A stretch of DNA of 20,541 nt from Candidatus Rifleibacteriota bacterium (GCA_017526725.1 JAFXRA010000366.1:1-20541); one strand, 5' to 3'. Shown: positions 1-8,150, counted from the first letter of the stretch. Program-made: numbers and translations. Notes: generated by a model not told the origin, from the letters alone.

Positions 1-1
1 T

Positions 2-823
2 GCCTGCGGCGGAAAAACAACTACAGCCAAAGATGATGAAGACGGCTCTACAATAGTAAGATGCGACAACGAAAACTGTTTTGGAGTAAAAGCAAGAAAA
101 ACTACTCACTTCATTACTCAGCTTGAAATAGACAATTTTGGGCCGCAGTTAGTCGACCGATTATTAGAAAATAAGATAATCAACCAACCAGAAGACATTC
201 TTAAACTTACAGAAACACAATTAGCCTCAGTTGATAGAATGGGAATAAAATCTGCTTCTAAAATAGTAGCCAACATAAAGAAAGCCTCAGAAAAGCCTTT
301 GTTTAGACTGATTTCAGCCTTTGGAATAAGCAATGTCGGGCCGGTTGTCAGCGAAAATATAGCCAAAACCGTACATCAATCTTTTGAGGAATTTTTAGAA
401 GTATCTTTGGAAAAGCTTGTAAATATTGAAGGCGTTCAAGAAAAAATAGCCAGCAATATAATAGACTTCATCAAGAATCCCAGCAATCAGTCTTTCATAT
501 CTACCATAAAAGAATGGTGGCATGGCCCAAGTCAGGACCAGTTAGATTCTCAGAAAACAACCAATAAGCTTGAAGGAAAAAGCTTTGTAGTCACAGGAGA
601 AGCAGTTGTTCCTAGAAGAAAACTCGAAGAACTGATAAAATCTTCAGGCGGACAAACCAAGAGTTCTGTTTCTGCCAAAACAGATTATTTAGTTATAGGT
701 TCCTTGGAAAACGAAAGCTTTGTTTCCACAAAAAAGAACAAGGCTGTTGAATTAGGCAAGCCTATCATCAATGAATTTGAACTGTGCAAAATGGTTGACA
801 TCAATATAGACGACATAAAATAA
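2..823 (+). CDS. ligA: NAD-dependent DNA ligase LigA, C-terminal part (5' end outside window)
   Basis: LigA seals nicks in duplex DNA using NAD+ during replication and repair. Only the last 273 or so codons are present, because the frame is already open at base 2. The order seen matches the C-terminal half of LigA: remains of the four-cysteine zinc finger (Cys codons near 5, 62 and 77, the last two as C-x5-C), then the helix-hairpin-helix region (VDRMGIKSASKIVANIKKA and AFGISNVGPVVSENIA), then a BRCT domain starting at about base 568 (LEGKSFVVTGEAVVPRRKLE ... SSGGQTKSSVSAKTDYLVIG). The adenylation and OB domains must lie upstream. The BRCT end is slightly unusual: the common GSK-D-KA stretch is replaced by NESFVSTKKNKAVELG. 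The gene ends in TAA, and 93 bp separate it from the next gene on the same strand. Identification is secure from domain order. Confidence 0.95.
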   Translation, partial: ACGGKTTTAKDDEDGSTIVRCDNENCFGVKARKTTHFITQLEIDNFGPQLVDRLLENKIINQPEDILKLTETQLASVDRMGIKSASKIVANIKKASEKPLFRLISAFGISNVGPVVSENIAKTVHQSFEEFLEVSLEKLVNIEGVQEKIASNIIDFIKNPSNQSFISTIKEWWHGPSQDQLDSQKTTNKLEGKSFVVTGEAVVPRRKLEELIKSSGGQTKSSVSAKTDYLVIGSLENESFVSTKKNKAVELGKPIINEFELCKMVDINIDDIK

Positions 824-916
824 AACTTTGTTTTGTTAATAAAGTTGCAGATTAAACAAATTTGCGGTATTTTATTAATTTAGTAGTAATTAAAACTAAT
901 AGCGGAATGGTGTTTT

Positions 917-1918
917 ATGGCTTTAAATGAAAAACTTTTTATACCCAAAAATATAGCATGCCCAATTTGTGGAACTTCATTTACTCGTTATAATTTAAGG
1001 AAAAAACAGTTCAGCCTTAATAAGCGAGATATAGACTATAGACCAACCTATCTAGGCAATATAACTCCTCGCTATTATAATGTCTGTGTTTGTCCAGGCT
1101 GTTATTATGCAGCTGAAGACAAGTATTTCTGCCCCTCTATGACAGCAGAAGAAGCAAGAAAACATGCATTGCTTGAAAGTCACAGATCTCAATGGGAAGC
1201 TGCAAACCGCGTAAAAGCTGCTTCTAATGGACAACAGATTTGGAAAGACGTAGAATCTGAAAAGCTCAAAGAACTTACACCAGTTAATATCTCTATTTTA
1301 AGGCAGATAAAACCGCTATTAGACAGAGTTGCAACTGATTTAAAGAAGAAAAACAAACCAGTTAATGAGCTGCAAAAAGAAGGCGACTTAGAAACAGCTA
1401 TACGTTCGTGGGAATTAGCTGCTATTTGTTATAAAGCAAGAAGAGCAAACCACAGAATTCTAGGTTATACTTATCTTCAAGGCGCTTGGACAGCCAGAGA
1501 TGCTTACGATGAAACTCAGGATCCTACACTAAAAGAAAGATATAAAGCTTTTGAAACAGCTTATTTGAAAGAAGCCATTTCATTTCTGAATATCACAAAT
1601 CTAGCTACAGGTGTAGATGATGCTTTTATGCCTGATGGCACAAGAATTCCTAAAGAAAACATCCCCCAGTCCCGCGTATTTGAAATCATGTACATATTGG
1701 CTGGTGCCAACAGACTTCTTGGAAATATTCAAGAAAGCAATAAATTCTTGGAACAAATAATCTATGGTGCTAATGGTGCCCAGGGTGTTATTCTTTGGTT
1801 TGTAAATCAGGCTCGTGAAATGAGACATGAAGAATCCGTCAACAGACAAACAGACGCCTCTGACGAAACAGAAGTTGAAGAATACGACGGAGAAGAGGAT
1901 AATAATGAAGAAGAATAA
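917..1918 (+). CDS. DUF2225 family protein
   Basis: This 333-aa protein belongs to the DUF2225 family, whose molecular function is unknown to me. The diagnostic N-terminal part is clear: a CPICG pair near residues 15-19, the RPTYLGNITPRYYNVCVCPGC stretch containing a second cysteine pair, and YYAAEDKYF just after. Paired CxxC motifs suggest a bound metal. The rest (about 110-310) is helical with TPR-like features, for example LETAIRSWELAAICYKARRA and AGANRLLGNIQESNKFLEQI. The tail is very acidic. No good Shine-Dalgarno sequence precedes the ATG. A weak promoter match (TTGCAG at 845-850, TATTTT at 868-873, 17-nt spacer) lies in the upstream gap, so the gene probably opens the operon running to the competence genes. 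Its stop overlaps the next start by 14 bp. Confidence 0.9.
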   Translation: MALNEKLFIPKNIACPICGTSFTRYNLRKKQFSLNKRDIDYRPTYLGNITPRYYNVCVCPGCYYAAEDKYFCPSMTAEEARKHALLESHRSQWEAANRVKAASNGQQIWKDVESEKLKELTPVNISILRQIKPLLDRVATDLKKKNKPVNELQKEGDLETAIRSWELAAICYKARRANHRILGYTYLQGAWTARDAYDETQDPTLKERYKAFETAYLKEAISFLNITNLATGVDDAFMPDGTRIPKENIPQSRVFEIMYILAGANRLLGNIQESNKFLEQIIYGANGAQGVILWFVNQAREMRHEESVNRQTDASDETEVEEYDGEEDNNEEE

Positions 1919-2642
1919 TAACAAAAGCCGTTTCGGCGGTTCTAAAGTTACTATTATTATAGTAATATTGTTAGTCTTGATAATTGCTGGAACTTCTTTA
2001 ACTTACACCTATATGACAGGTAAAGAGTTACAAGAAAACCAGACAATGTATTGGAATCAGGCTTTTACTCTATTCAGCCAGAAACAGCCTGAATTTGCAT
2101 ATCTTGAATTAATAAAAGCCCGTTCAACTTTCAGTGATAGCTTGGATTTTTATCGTAAAATAGCTACCGGAACATTTTTAACAAAAGCAGAAGTTAATGA
2201 AGCAATAGTTCTTATTTGTCAATCTGAAGCTTATGACAATCTATTCAATCTTGAATCTGCTGAAAGCTGGATCCAAAAAGCTAAAATGGAAATTGAAAAC
2301 GTTGATGACGGTGAAACCAGATTAGAATTAGCTAATTATATATCCAGAGCAGAAGCAGCAGATAAATTCTGTGCAGCTTATAGACAATATATCGCAACCG
2401 AAAATCTTCCGGATGAAAAGTATCAAGAACTAGTAAAGAACTCATTAAGAGTTGGAACAGAAGCAATAGCATCTAATGACTACGATTATACTATTTTTGA
2501 AATACGTTTCTTAATAGCATGTGGTAAAGCATTTGAAGAACCAATTCTTATAGGAGAAGCGCGTCAACAGCTTTTTGATATTACCCAATCAAAAGGCGAA
2601 GATGAAAAAACAAAACTTCTTTGGAGTTTATTAAGAAATTGA
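1905..2642 (+). CDS. Membrane-anchored helical (TPR-like) protein of unknown function
   Basis: I do not recognise this 245-aa protein. ATG at 1905 was chosen over an earlier in-frame ATG at 1827 because an AGAGGA ribosome site (1894-1899) sits 5 nt before it and it gives a short basic N-terminus (MKKNNNKSRFGG) followed at once by one membrane helix (VTIIIVILLVLIIAGTSLTY). This is an N-in, C-out bitopic arrangement. The rest is mostly helical and looks like degenerate TPRs (YWNQAFTLFSQKQPEFAYLE and similar), with no catalytic motif. It overlaps the DUF2225 stop by 14 bp and its own stop overlaps the next start as TTGA, so it is translationally coupled on both sides. By context it may be an envelope scaffold for its neighbours; this is inference. 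Confidence 0.75.
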   Translation: MKKNNNKSRFGGSKVTIIIVILLVLIIAGTSLTYTYMTGKELQENQTMYWNQAFTLFSQKQPEFAYLELIKARSTFSDSLDFYRKIATGTFLTKAEVNEAIVLICQSEAYDNLFNLESAESWIQKAKMEIENVDDGETRLELANYISRAEAADKFCAAYRQYIATENLPDEKYQELVKNSLRVGTEAIASNDYDYTIFEIRFLIACGKAFEEPILIGEARQQLFDITQSKGEDEKTKLLWSLLRN

Positions 2643-3397
2643 CTTTTCGATACAATCCTCAATCGATAGAAAAACAGGTCAGAAAATGGCCTGTTTTCTT
2701 TTCAGAAAAAGATTTACATCAAGATATAAAAAAAAGGCTTGAACAACTTTTAGATGCTAATCCTAAAGGTTGGTATAATCCATATTCTGTCGAGCTCCCC
2801 TTTGAAAAAGACTTAATCTATGAATATGGAATAGATGCATGCAGATTTGCCGTTATTAATTCAGGTTATAGTAATAATGCAGAAACCTTTCTTGAACCTT
2901 CATTCAAATGGATAGCCAAATTTCATGAAGTCTACTGCCATAGGAACCAAACGGCTTTATTTAATCCTATCCCTTGGCTTGAAGCAATAGTTCAAATGCA
3001 AGACCATATTATCACAAGAAAAGCAGATAGATTGGCTCTTGCCTTAGTAATGAAAGCATTTAAAGAATCACCTCTCCCCTGCCAGCTAAAAGAATCAGAA
3101 GAACTATTGGTTGCAGCCTGCTTATTCCCTTTTATTCCTATATACACAGCTTGTTATTTCCCTAAAATTTTAGAAATAATCTCAATAAAAAAAATAATTG
3201 AAAGCTTTACAGAGTATTCCTGTGTTAAAATAGCTTTAGAAAAAGGCGGCTGGCATTGGCACGTTTTTACCCGAAAAAACTTTGAAGATCAGCCTGTTGC
3301 TGAATTATCAAAAATAAAATGGATAAAAAAAGCAATAATAGGGAAAGACGTAAAGTTAAAAAATGAGGCTGGAGGCATTCGAATTTGTTTTTCCTAA
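2639..3397 (+). CDS. Leucyl-tRNA synthetase-like mini-protein lacking the catalytic core
   Basis: This 252-aa protein reads like the two ends of LeuRS joined together. Its start (TFRYNPQSIEKQVRKW) resembles the LeuRS N-terminus (YN-EIEKKWQ-YW). The stretch YEYGIDACRFAVINSG resembles the YGADALRLYLLFMGP segment that follows KMSKS. The segments FLEPSFKWIAKFHEVY, RLALALVMKAFKES and LLVAACLFPFIPIYTACYF follow the anticodon-binding helical domain, and IKWIKKAIIGKDVKL resembles the last LeuRS domain. HIGH, the editing domain and KMSKS are absent, so it should not charge tRNA. I place the start at TTG 2639: it overlaps the previous TGA as TTGA, has GGAG at 2623-2626, and fits the LeuRS N-terminus. 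An earlier TTG at 2621 is possible. It sits in a run of overlapping genes ahead of comEA. The relation is by eye. Confidence 0.68.
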   Translation: MTFRYNPQSIEKQVRKWPVFFSEKDLHQDIKKRLEQLLDANPKGWYNPYSVELPFEKDLIYEYGIDACRFAVINSGYSNNAETFLEPSFKWIAKFHEVYCHRNQTALFNPIPWLEAIVQMQDHIITRKADRLALALVMKAFKESPLPCQLKESEELLVAACLFPFIPIYTACYFPKILEIISIKKIIESFTEYSCVKIALEKGGWHWHVFTRKNFEDQPVAELSKIKWIKKAIIGKDVKLKNEAGGIRICFS

Positions 3398-3807
3398 AAA
3401 GAGAAGAACAGATACAGTTAAGAATTCTAGTAGGCATAGTGCTGACAACAGGAATTCTATATGTTTTTTTTGCTCCGAATCATGTTCCTTTGAAAAAAGC
3501 AGCTATAGCCACCAAAGACGATCTAGATGTAACCCTCAAAGCCAATGAATATAATATTACAACTAATGAAGTCAGACAATTGGGAAAAGCAACTCCAAAC
3601 AAAATATTTCTAAACAAATCCCCCTTTGAAGATTTGCTTTGTGCTCCTGGAATAGGCCGTAAAATTGCGGCACAAATAATAGAAGAACGAAATATAAGTC
3701 CATTTTATGATTGGAGAAACTTTCAAGACAGAATAAAAGGGATATCTTCTTTGCAGATAGAAGTATTAAAGGATTCTGGAGTAAGGCTTAATCCACCTGA
3801 GAATTAA
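3385..3807 (+). CDS. comEA: ComEA-like helix-hairpin-helix DNA-binding protein
   Basis: ComEA proteins bind incoming double-stranded DNA at the outer face of the membrane during natural transformation. This 140-aa protein has a short basic N-terminus, one membrane helix (residues about 11-30, ILVGIVLTTGILYVFF), a linker, and a C-terminal helix-hairpin-helix domain (about 76-132) with the typical LNKSPFEDLLCAPGIGRKIA run and the second hairpin FQDRIKGISSLQIEVLKDSG. It starts at TTG 3385, supported by a strong GGAGG at 3371-3375 and a 9-nt spacer, and overlaps the previous gene by 13 bp. A comEC-like gene follows directly, the classic ComEA-ComEC pair. The family is also used in other DNA-binding contexts, so a transformation role rests partly on the neighbour. 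Confidence 0.88.
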   Translation: MFFLKREEQIQLRILVGIVLTTGILYVFFAPNHVPLKKAAIATKDDLDVTLKANEYNITTNEVRQLGKATPNKIFLNKSPFEDLLCAPGIGRKIAAQIIEERNISPFYDWRNFQDRIKGISSLQIEVLKDSGVRLNPPEN

Positions 3808-3815
3808 ACCATCTT

Positions 3816-4043
3816 ATGAAAAAGAAGAAATAGAAAGAAACAAGAATATACAAATCCAAACCCGAAGTATTACCAATTTTTGTCGCTGTTTTTATTGTTG
3901 GAATACTGTTATCGGAGTTATTTTCCAGTGATTTATATATAGTCTGGTTTGGTATCTCATTATCTACTATTCTTCTTTCCTTCTTTATAAAATCAGAAAA
4001 AGCAGTAACAATCAGTCTCATAATATCATCTCTATCTGCTTCA
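3816..4043 (+). other. Coding-like 5' extension of comEC interrupted by an in-frame TAG
   Basis: ATG at 3816 is in frame with the downstream comEC, but after four Lys codons the frame meets TAG at 3831-3833. From 3834 it is open into comEC. The 70 codons up to 4043 read as ComEC N-terminal membrane helices (VLPIFVAVFIVGILLSELF, LYIVWFGISLSTILLSFFI and TISLIISSLSA). No ATG, GTG or TTG occurs in frame between 3834 and 4043. The first usable ATG (4044) falls inside the third helix. Either a nonsense mutation or sequence error is present, or translation starts at a non-standard codon such as ATA 3846, preceded by a purine-rich stretch. TAG is used as a normal stop elsewhere in the window. Confidence 0.7.
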
Positions 4044-6038
4044 ATGTTTTTTGGCGCAATTAGAAACAAACCAAACTGGAATAATTCTGACCTTCTAGTC
4101 CTGGATAATACTTCAGGAACCCTTTATGGCAGATATACAGGCGAATCAACTATTCTAAACAAAAATAAAATAAGCTATGTTTTCACAGAAACAAGCTATT
4201 CTGATGCTCATCAAACAGTTGATATTCCTATAAAAGTTAATTGTCATGGAATTATCAACAGACAAAGGCTTTATCCAGAACAATACTATGCGATGACAGG
4301 AAAACTCCGAATAGTATCTTTTGATAAAGCACCTATATTTGAGATTGCCAGTTTTACACAAATAGAGCCGAAACTACCTTCTATAATGACTACAGCTAAG
4401 GAGTTTCAGCAAAAAATAAAAAGCAGCCTGGCTTCTGTATTAAAGAAAGAACATTCAGCAATAGTAACAGGATTCTTGTTAGGCGATACAAGTAGAATCA
4501 CAGACAAAAGAATATTTGTAGAAACTGGAATAAGCCATATTTTAGCTGTATCTGGTCAGCACATAATGATTATTATTCTTTTTGTCGCTTCAATTTTGCA
4601 CTGGTTTAAAATCCCGCCTATTTCCCGATGTGTTTCAATCGCTTTAATTCTTTCTTTTTATGCAATGGTTACAGTAGGCAGTCCATCTGTATGGCGCGCC
4701 TTAATAATGTATCTTTCTATTTCTACTATATTCTTGCTAGAATCTGCATCGTCACCCATAAGACCCGCATCAATCGCTGCTTTTATAATGCTTATTTATG
4801 ATCCGTCACTATTACACAATGCTTCTTTCATTCTAAGTTTTACCGCTGTATTATCAATTATTTATCTCAGTCCTCTATTCAAATTTCTTCTTGATATACT
4901 GCATTTGCCAGAATCTATCAGCAGATATTTAGCCGTAACTTTTGCTGCAAATATAGGAATAATGCCGATGGGAGCCTATATATTCGGAACTGTTTCTATT
5001 TCCAGTCTATTTGTTAATCCTCTCATATTATGGACATTCACTTTTATACTGCCCTTAGGCTTTATAATAGCTTTTCTTTCTATATTCTCGATATCGACAG
5101 TTCTGCTGAATTCTGGTTTTTCAATATTATTAGATACTCTGATAAGCTTTTTAGAATATGTCAGAGATATCCCTGGAATGTATTTTTATGTCGGTAATAT
5201 CAGCAGTTTCACTATATTAATAATTTATTCAGCTATGCTGTTCTTAGTTTCTATTTTTAATAGATGGCAAAAAAAATACATACTATCAATTATCAGAAAA
5301 CCAGCCTTAGAAAAGATACCAACAACAAATCTTCCCAGTAAAAAAACTGCTGAAATAGTTATAGATAAGAATTCAAAAGCAATTCATACACTATTAGGTA
5401 AAAACGATGTTCAAAACAAAAAACTGAAAGAAGCAGTGAACAAGCCGTCAAATCCTCTAAAAAACAGTGATATAGTTGAAGCTATAGATGAAATGATATC
5501 TGGTTTAAAGCGCATCAAAATAGACAATCAAGAAATAGCAGAAGAATTAATTCCTGTTAATAATCTGAATATAGACAGTCAAAACCTTTATTACAGACTC
5601 TTGAATATGGATGAGAATCTATTTTTAAAAGAACCGGAAAGACTACTTCAAGCTCATGTGTTTATGTTAGCAATACCTGGTTATGAATTATTAAACAGAA
5701 TTAACTCAAATTTAGACGCCCCCATATCAAACGATTTACTATTAATAGACTACAAAGTTAACGACCGTTATTTGGCAGTCGCTATTTTGGCTGATTCAAT
5801 AATGAATTCTAATGTTTCAGAAAGAATTACAGATTCTCAACTAAAAGAAATCGTAAAACAGGGTCAAAGCTTATTTTTAGATGCCCAAAAGCTTTTGCAG
5901 CAGACTTTGGATGATAAAAATTTTGAAGCCTCTATCCAACAGCATATTATTTTGCGTAAAGAAATAATAAAATGGTGTTGGCATTTTGTTAAATATGATA
6001 ATATTTTAAAACTTAGAAAAAAGAAAAATTTTAGGTAA
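4044..6038 (+). CDS. comEC: ComEC/Rec2-like DNA-uptake channel without the metallo-beta-lactamase domain
   Basis: ComEC forms the inner-membrane channel for single-stranded DNA in transformation. From the first ATG the protein has 664 aa. An N-terminal soluble region (about 10-115, DUF4131-like) is followed by the multi-helix competence domain (about 130-400), with recognisable motifs: VTGFLLGDTSRI, FVETGISHILAVSGQHIMII, GSPSVWRALIMYL, ASFILSFTAVLSIIYLSPLF and ANIGIMPMGAYIFGTVSISS. The usual C-terminal metallo-beta-lactamase domain is missing: no HxHxDH is seen. In its place are about 250 residues (from about base 5275) of charged helical sequence that I do not recognise, ending in a basic tail. 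The true N-terminus is probably upstream (see 3816-4043). It lies 8 bp after comEA counting from ATG 3816, and 9 bp before the DUF218 gene, so it is likely co-transcribed with both. Confidence 0.88.
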   Translation: MFFGAIRNKPNWNNSDLLVLDNTSGTLYGRYTGESTILNKNKISYVFTETSYSDAHQTVDIPIKVNCHGIINRQRLYPEQYYAMTGKLRIVSFDKAPIFEIASFTQIEPKLPSIMTTAKEFQQKIKSSLASVLKKEHSAIVTGFLLGDTSRITDKRIFVETGISHILAVSGQHIMIIILFVASILHWFKIPPISRCVSIALILSFYAMVTVGSPSVWRALIMYLSISTIFLLESASSPIRPASIAAFIMLIYDPSLLHNASFILSFTAVLSIIYLSPLFKFLLDILHLPESISRYLAVTFAANIGIMPMGAYIFGTVSISSLFVNPLILWTFTFILPLGFIIAFLSIFSISTVLLNSGFSILLDTLISFLEYVRDIPGMYFYVGNISSFTILIIYSAMLFLVSIFNRWQKKYILSIIRKPALEKIPTTNLPSKKTAEIVIDKNSKAIHTLLGKNDVQNKKLKEAVNKPSNPLKNSDIVEAIDEMISGLKRIKIDNQEIAEELIPVNNLNIDSQNLYYRLLNMDENLFLKEPERLLQAHVFMLAIPGYELLNRINSNLDAPISNDLLLIDYKVNDRYLAVAILADSIMNSNVSERITDSQLKEIVKQGQSLFLDAQKLLQQTLDDKNFEASIQQHIILRKEIIKWCWHFVKYDNILKLRKKKNFR

Positions 6039-6047
6039 AAATAAATA

Positions 6048-6827
6048 ATGTTATGTAAACTTGTCTTTTTTTTGTTTCCATTTATTAGTTTTTTAGTCTT
6101 TCTGCAACTGCACAAAGTACCCTCTATATACTTTGTGGTGATTTATACTATCTTTTCTATTTACTATTGTTTTTCTAAGAAAGAAAACCTGCCTAAAATC
6201 CTAAGAAAAAATAGAAATACTTTTAAAATAGGCAGTACAATTCTTCTTTCTTGTATTATGATTATAATTACCTTCCCAATTGGCGGGTATATGACTGTTC
6301 CCTTAATAGTTCCCCACTCTACTGAAAGTGCTGACGCTGTTTTAGTTTTAGCTTCGGGTGCTACCTTGGCAGGAGACCCAAGTCATTCAGCTTATCAAAG
6401 AGTAATTCATGGTGCAAAGCTCTTAAAAAGCGGACAAGCCAAACATCTTTTTATAAGCACAGGCTACAGCCCAATCAATGGATTCAAGGAATACGACGCT
6501 GTAGCTTCCCTAACCCAGATGCTGGAAATTCCAAAAGATAAGGTTACAATCTTTAAGAGCCAAGAGATAATAACAACAGCCACAGAAGCTCTTTATGCCA
6601 AAAAGCAGTTTGATGCCAGAGGAATAAACAAAATACTGCTTACAACCAGCAATGGTCACATTTACCGCTCGTGTCTTACTTTCGAAAAGATTGGTCTCAA
6701 AGTGCTGCCTGCCCCATGCCATAACACAAAAACAACAGTCTATGCTGACCATAATCTGGCTATGTTCAGAGCAGCAATGCATGAATGGATCGGCTTATGC
6801 TGGTATTACATAAGAGGAAGAATTTAG
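6048..6827 (+). CDS. YdcF/SanA/ElyC-family (DUF218) membrane protein
   Basis: This 259-aa protein has a DUF218 domain (about 90-255), as in E. coli YdcF, SanA and ElyC, which are linked to cell-envelope integrity; the biochemical reaction is not settled. Seen in the sequence: two or three N-terminal membrane helices (about 4-20, 25-43 and 63-85), then ADAVLVLASGATLAGDPSHS with YQRVIHGAKLLKSGQAKHLF, a central TATEALYAKKQF helix, and ILLTTSNGHIYRSCLTFEK with GLKVLPAPC. These are the expected blocks of the fold in order. It begins 9 bp after comEC with only a weak AGG ribosome site overlapping the comEC stop, suggesting coupling. It ends in TAG at 6825-6827, 7 bp from the stop of the convergent gene, and no terminator separates the two. 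Confidence 0.85.
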   Translation: MLCKLVFFLFPFISFLVFLQLHKVPSIYFVVIYTIFSIYYCFSKKENLPKILRKNRNTFKIGSTILLSCIMIIITFPIGGYMTVPLIVPHSTESADAVLVLASGATLAGDPSHSAYQRVIHGAKLLKSGQAKHLFISTGYSPINGFKEYDAVASLTQMLEIPKDKVTIFKSQEIITTATEALYAKKQFDARGINKILLTTSNGHIYRSCLTFEKIGLKVLPAPCHNTKTTVYADHNLAMFRAAMHEWIGLCWYYIRGRI

Positions 6828-6834
6828 CTCCAAA

Positions 6835-8127
6835 CTAGTTATAAAAAGGAATTAGCGAATAGAGCTTGAAAGCAAGTTTAAAATCTTCTTCCTTTACCCA
6901 TTCATCAATTTTATGGGCCATTTCTTCATATCCAGGTCCTAATCCCAAAGTTGGAATTCCTGCTCTGCTTGCACTATATACCCCATCTGTAGAAAAGGGC
7001 CATATTTTATTTACTGGTGTTTTACCAGTAATTGCTTTGTAAGAGTCTTCAACCAGCTTAAAGAATTCAGAATCAATCTTGGTTTCCCAGCCTGAATGTT
7101 CTGAAACCCACTCGCTTTTTTTGCCGGTATATGACTGCCCATGATAAACAAAGTGAGTGCACTTTGTTCCTTCGGGCCATGTTCCAGATTTTTCCAAAGA
7201 TTCGCAAACAGTTTTCATGCTTTGTCCTAAGGCTAATCGGCCTGTTACATAAGCCATAGCCCTATCTGGTACAAAACTTCTGTTCTTGGGCCAACTTTCT
7301 ACGGAAGCAACCGCCAAAGTTGTACGCTTAAGAGTATTTTCTGTCCCTAATCCATATTTTGCTCTTTCATCCAATTCATATTTTTCTACAGTCTTTAAAA
7401 CATCAGCCAGTTTATAAACTGCACTGACTGCTGTTTCAGGAACAGATGTATGAGAACAGATACCAGTTGTTTCGACACACATTTCCAGCTTGCCGCGCTG
7501 TCCTCTGGAAATCTCCATCTTAGAAGGTTCACCCAAAAGAACCATATCTGCTTTCAGACCGAACTCTTCAAAAATGTCTTTGAAAGCCATACCTTCACTG
7601 ACTTCTTCTTCTGTAACAAAACAGCCAATTAAAACAACATTTCTTTCAAATAATTCATCTAACTTTTTGGAAATGACTAATGAGTAAGCCATTGCTGCGA
7701 GAGCACCCTTCATGTCGCAGGTTCCGCGGCCGAATATCTTGCCGTCACGTCGAACAGCCTTAAAAGGATTATCTGTCCATTCTTCAGCATTATCAGCAGT
7801 TACAACATCCATATGAGCGTTGTAAACCAAGACTTTTGCTTTTTTTTCTTCTGCTGTCTTTAAAACCTTTTTAACCCATTCTTTTGAGATGTCGGCCGAC
7901 ACATATTTATCTTTATTAAAAGAAGCTGATACGGCCAATATGCTGCCTCTGGAATCTGAAAAAGCGGGAATGTCATTTTTCCTGAAAAAGTCTAATAACA
8001 CTTCTGCGCAATCACCTTCATGACCAGAATATGATTTACAAGCTATAACATCTGTTAACAATTCAACAGTTTTTTCATAGTATTCTTCGCATATCTTATT
8101 TACTTTTTCTACTAATTCATTACTCAT
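6835..8127 (-). CDS. M20-family metallohydrolase, YgeY-like (acetylornithine deacetylase/DapE type)
   Basis: M20 enzymes use two zinc ions to cleave amide bonds of N-acyl amino acids or small peptides. This 430-aa cytoplasmic protein keeps the metal and catalytic residues: H105 and D107 in NAHMDVVT, D138 in GRGTCDMKG, the E173-E175 run in VTEEEVSEG, E200 in LLGEPSKM, and H405 in GYEEMAHKIDEW. ISRGQRGKLEM, SHTSVPETAVSAVYKL and WPFSTDGVYSASRAGIPTLGLGPG resemble the YgeY branch more than ArgE or DapE, but YgeY companions (selenium-linked purine or carbamoyltransferase genes) are not present here, so the substrate is open. ATG at 8127 is chosen because GGGGG lies 4 nt before it; a TTG four codons earlier is in frame. 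A promoter with a perfect TTGACA lies just upstream. The gene ends in TAG facing the DUF218 gene. Confidence 0.9.
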   Translation of the reverse strand: MSNELVEKVNKICEEYYEKTVELLTDVIACKSYSGHEGDCAEVLLDFFRKNDIPAFSDSRGSILAVSASFNKDKYVSADISKEWVKKVLKTAEEKKAKVLVYNAHMDVVTADNAEEWTDNPFKAVRRDGKIFGRGTCDMKGALAAMAYSLVISKKLDELFERNVVLIGCFVTEEEVSEGMAFKDIFEEFGLKADMVLLGEPSKMEISRGQRGKLEMCVETTGICSHTSVPETAVSAVYKLADVLKTVEKYELDERAKYGLGTENTLKRTTLAVASVESWPKNRSFVPDRAMAYVTGRLALGQSMKTVCESLEKSGTWPEGTKCTHFVYHGQSYTGKKSEWVSEHSGWETKIDSEFFKLVEDSYKAITGKTPVNKIWPFSTDGVYSASRAGIPTLGLGPGYEEMAHKIDEWVKEEDFKLAFKLYSLIPFYN

Positions 8128-8150
8128 ATTAGCCCCCAATTTTTTTAAAC

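Noticed and set aside
824..846. Terminator after ligA (AACTTT ... AAAGTT)
   Set aside because: The stem is only 6 bp of A/T-rich pairs with an 11-nt loop and no T-run after it.
3831..3833. Recoding of TAG as an amino acid, to explain the comEC interruption
   Set aside because: TAG ends the DUF218 and M20 genes at the expected protein ends, so a TAG-recoded genetic code is not supported.
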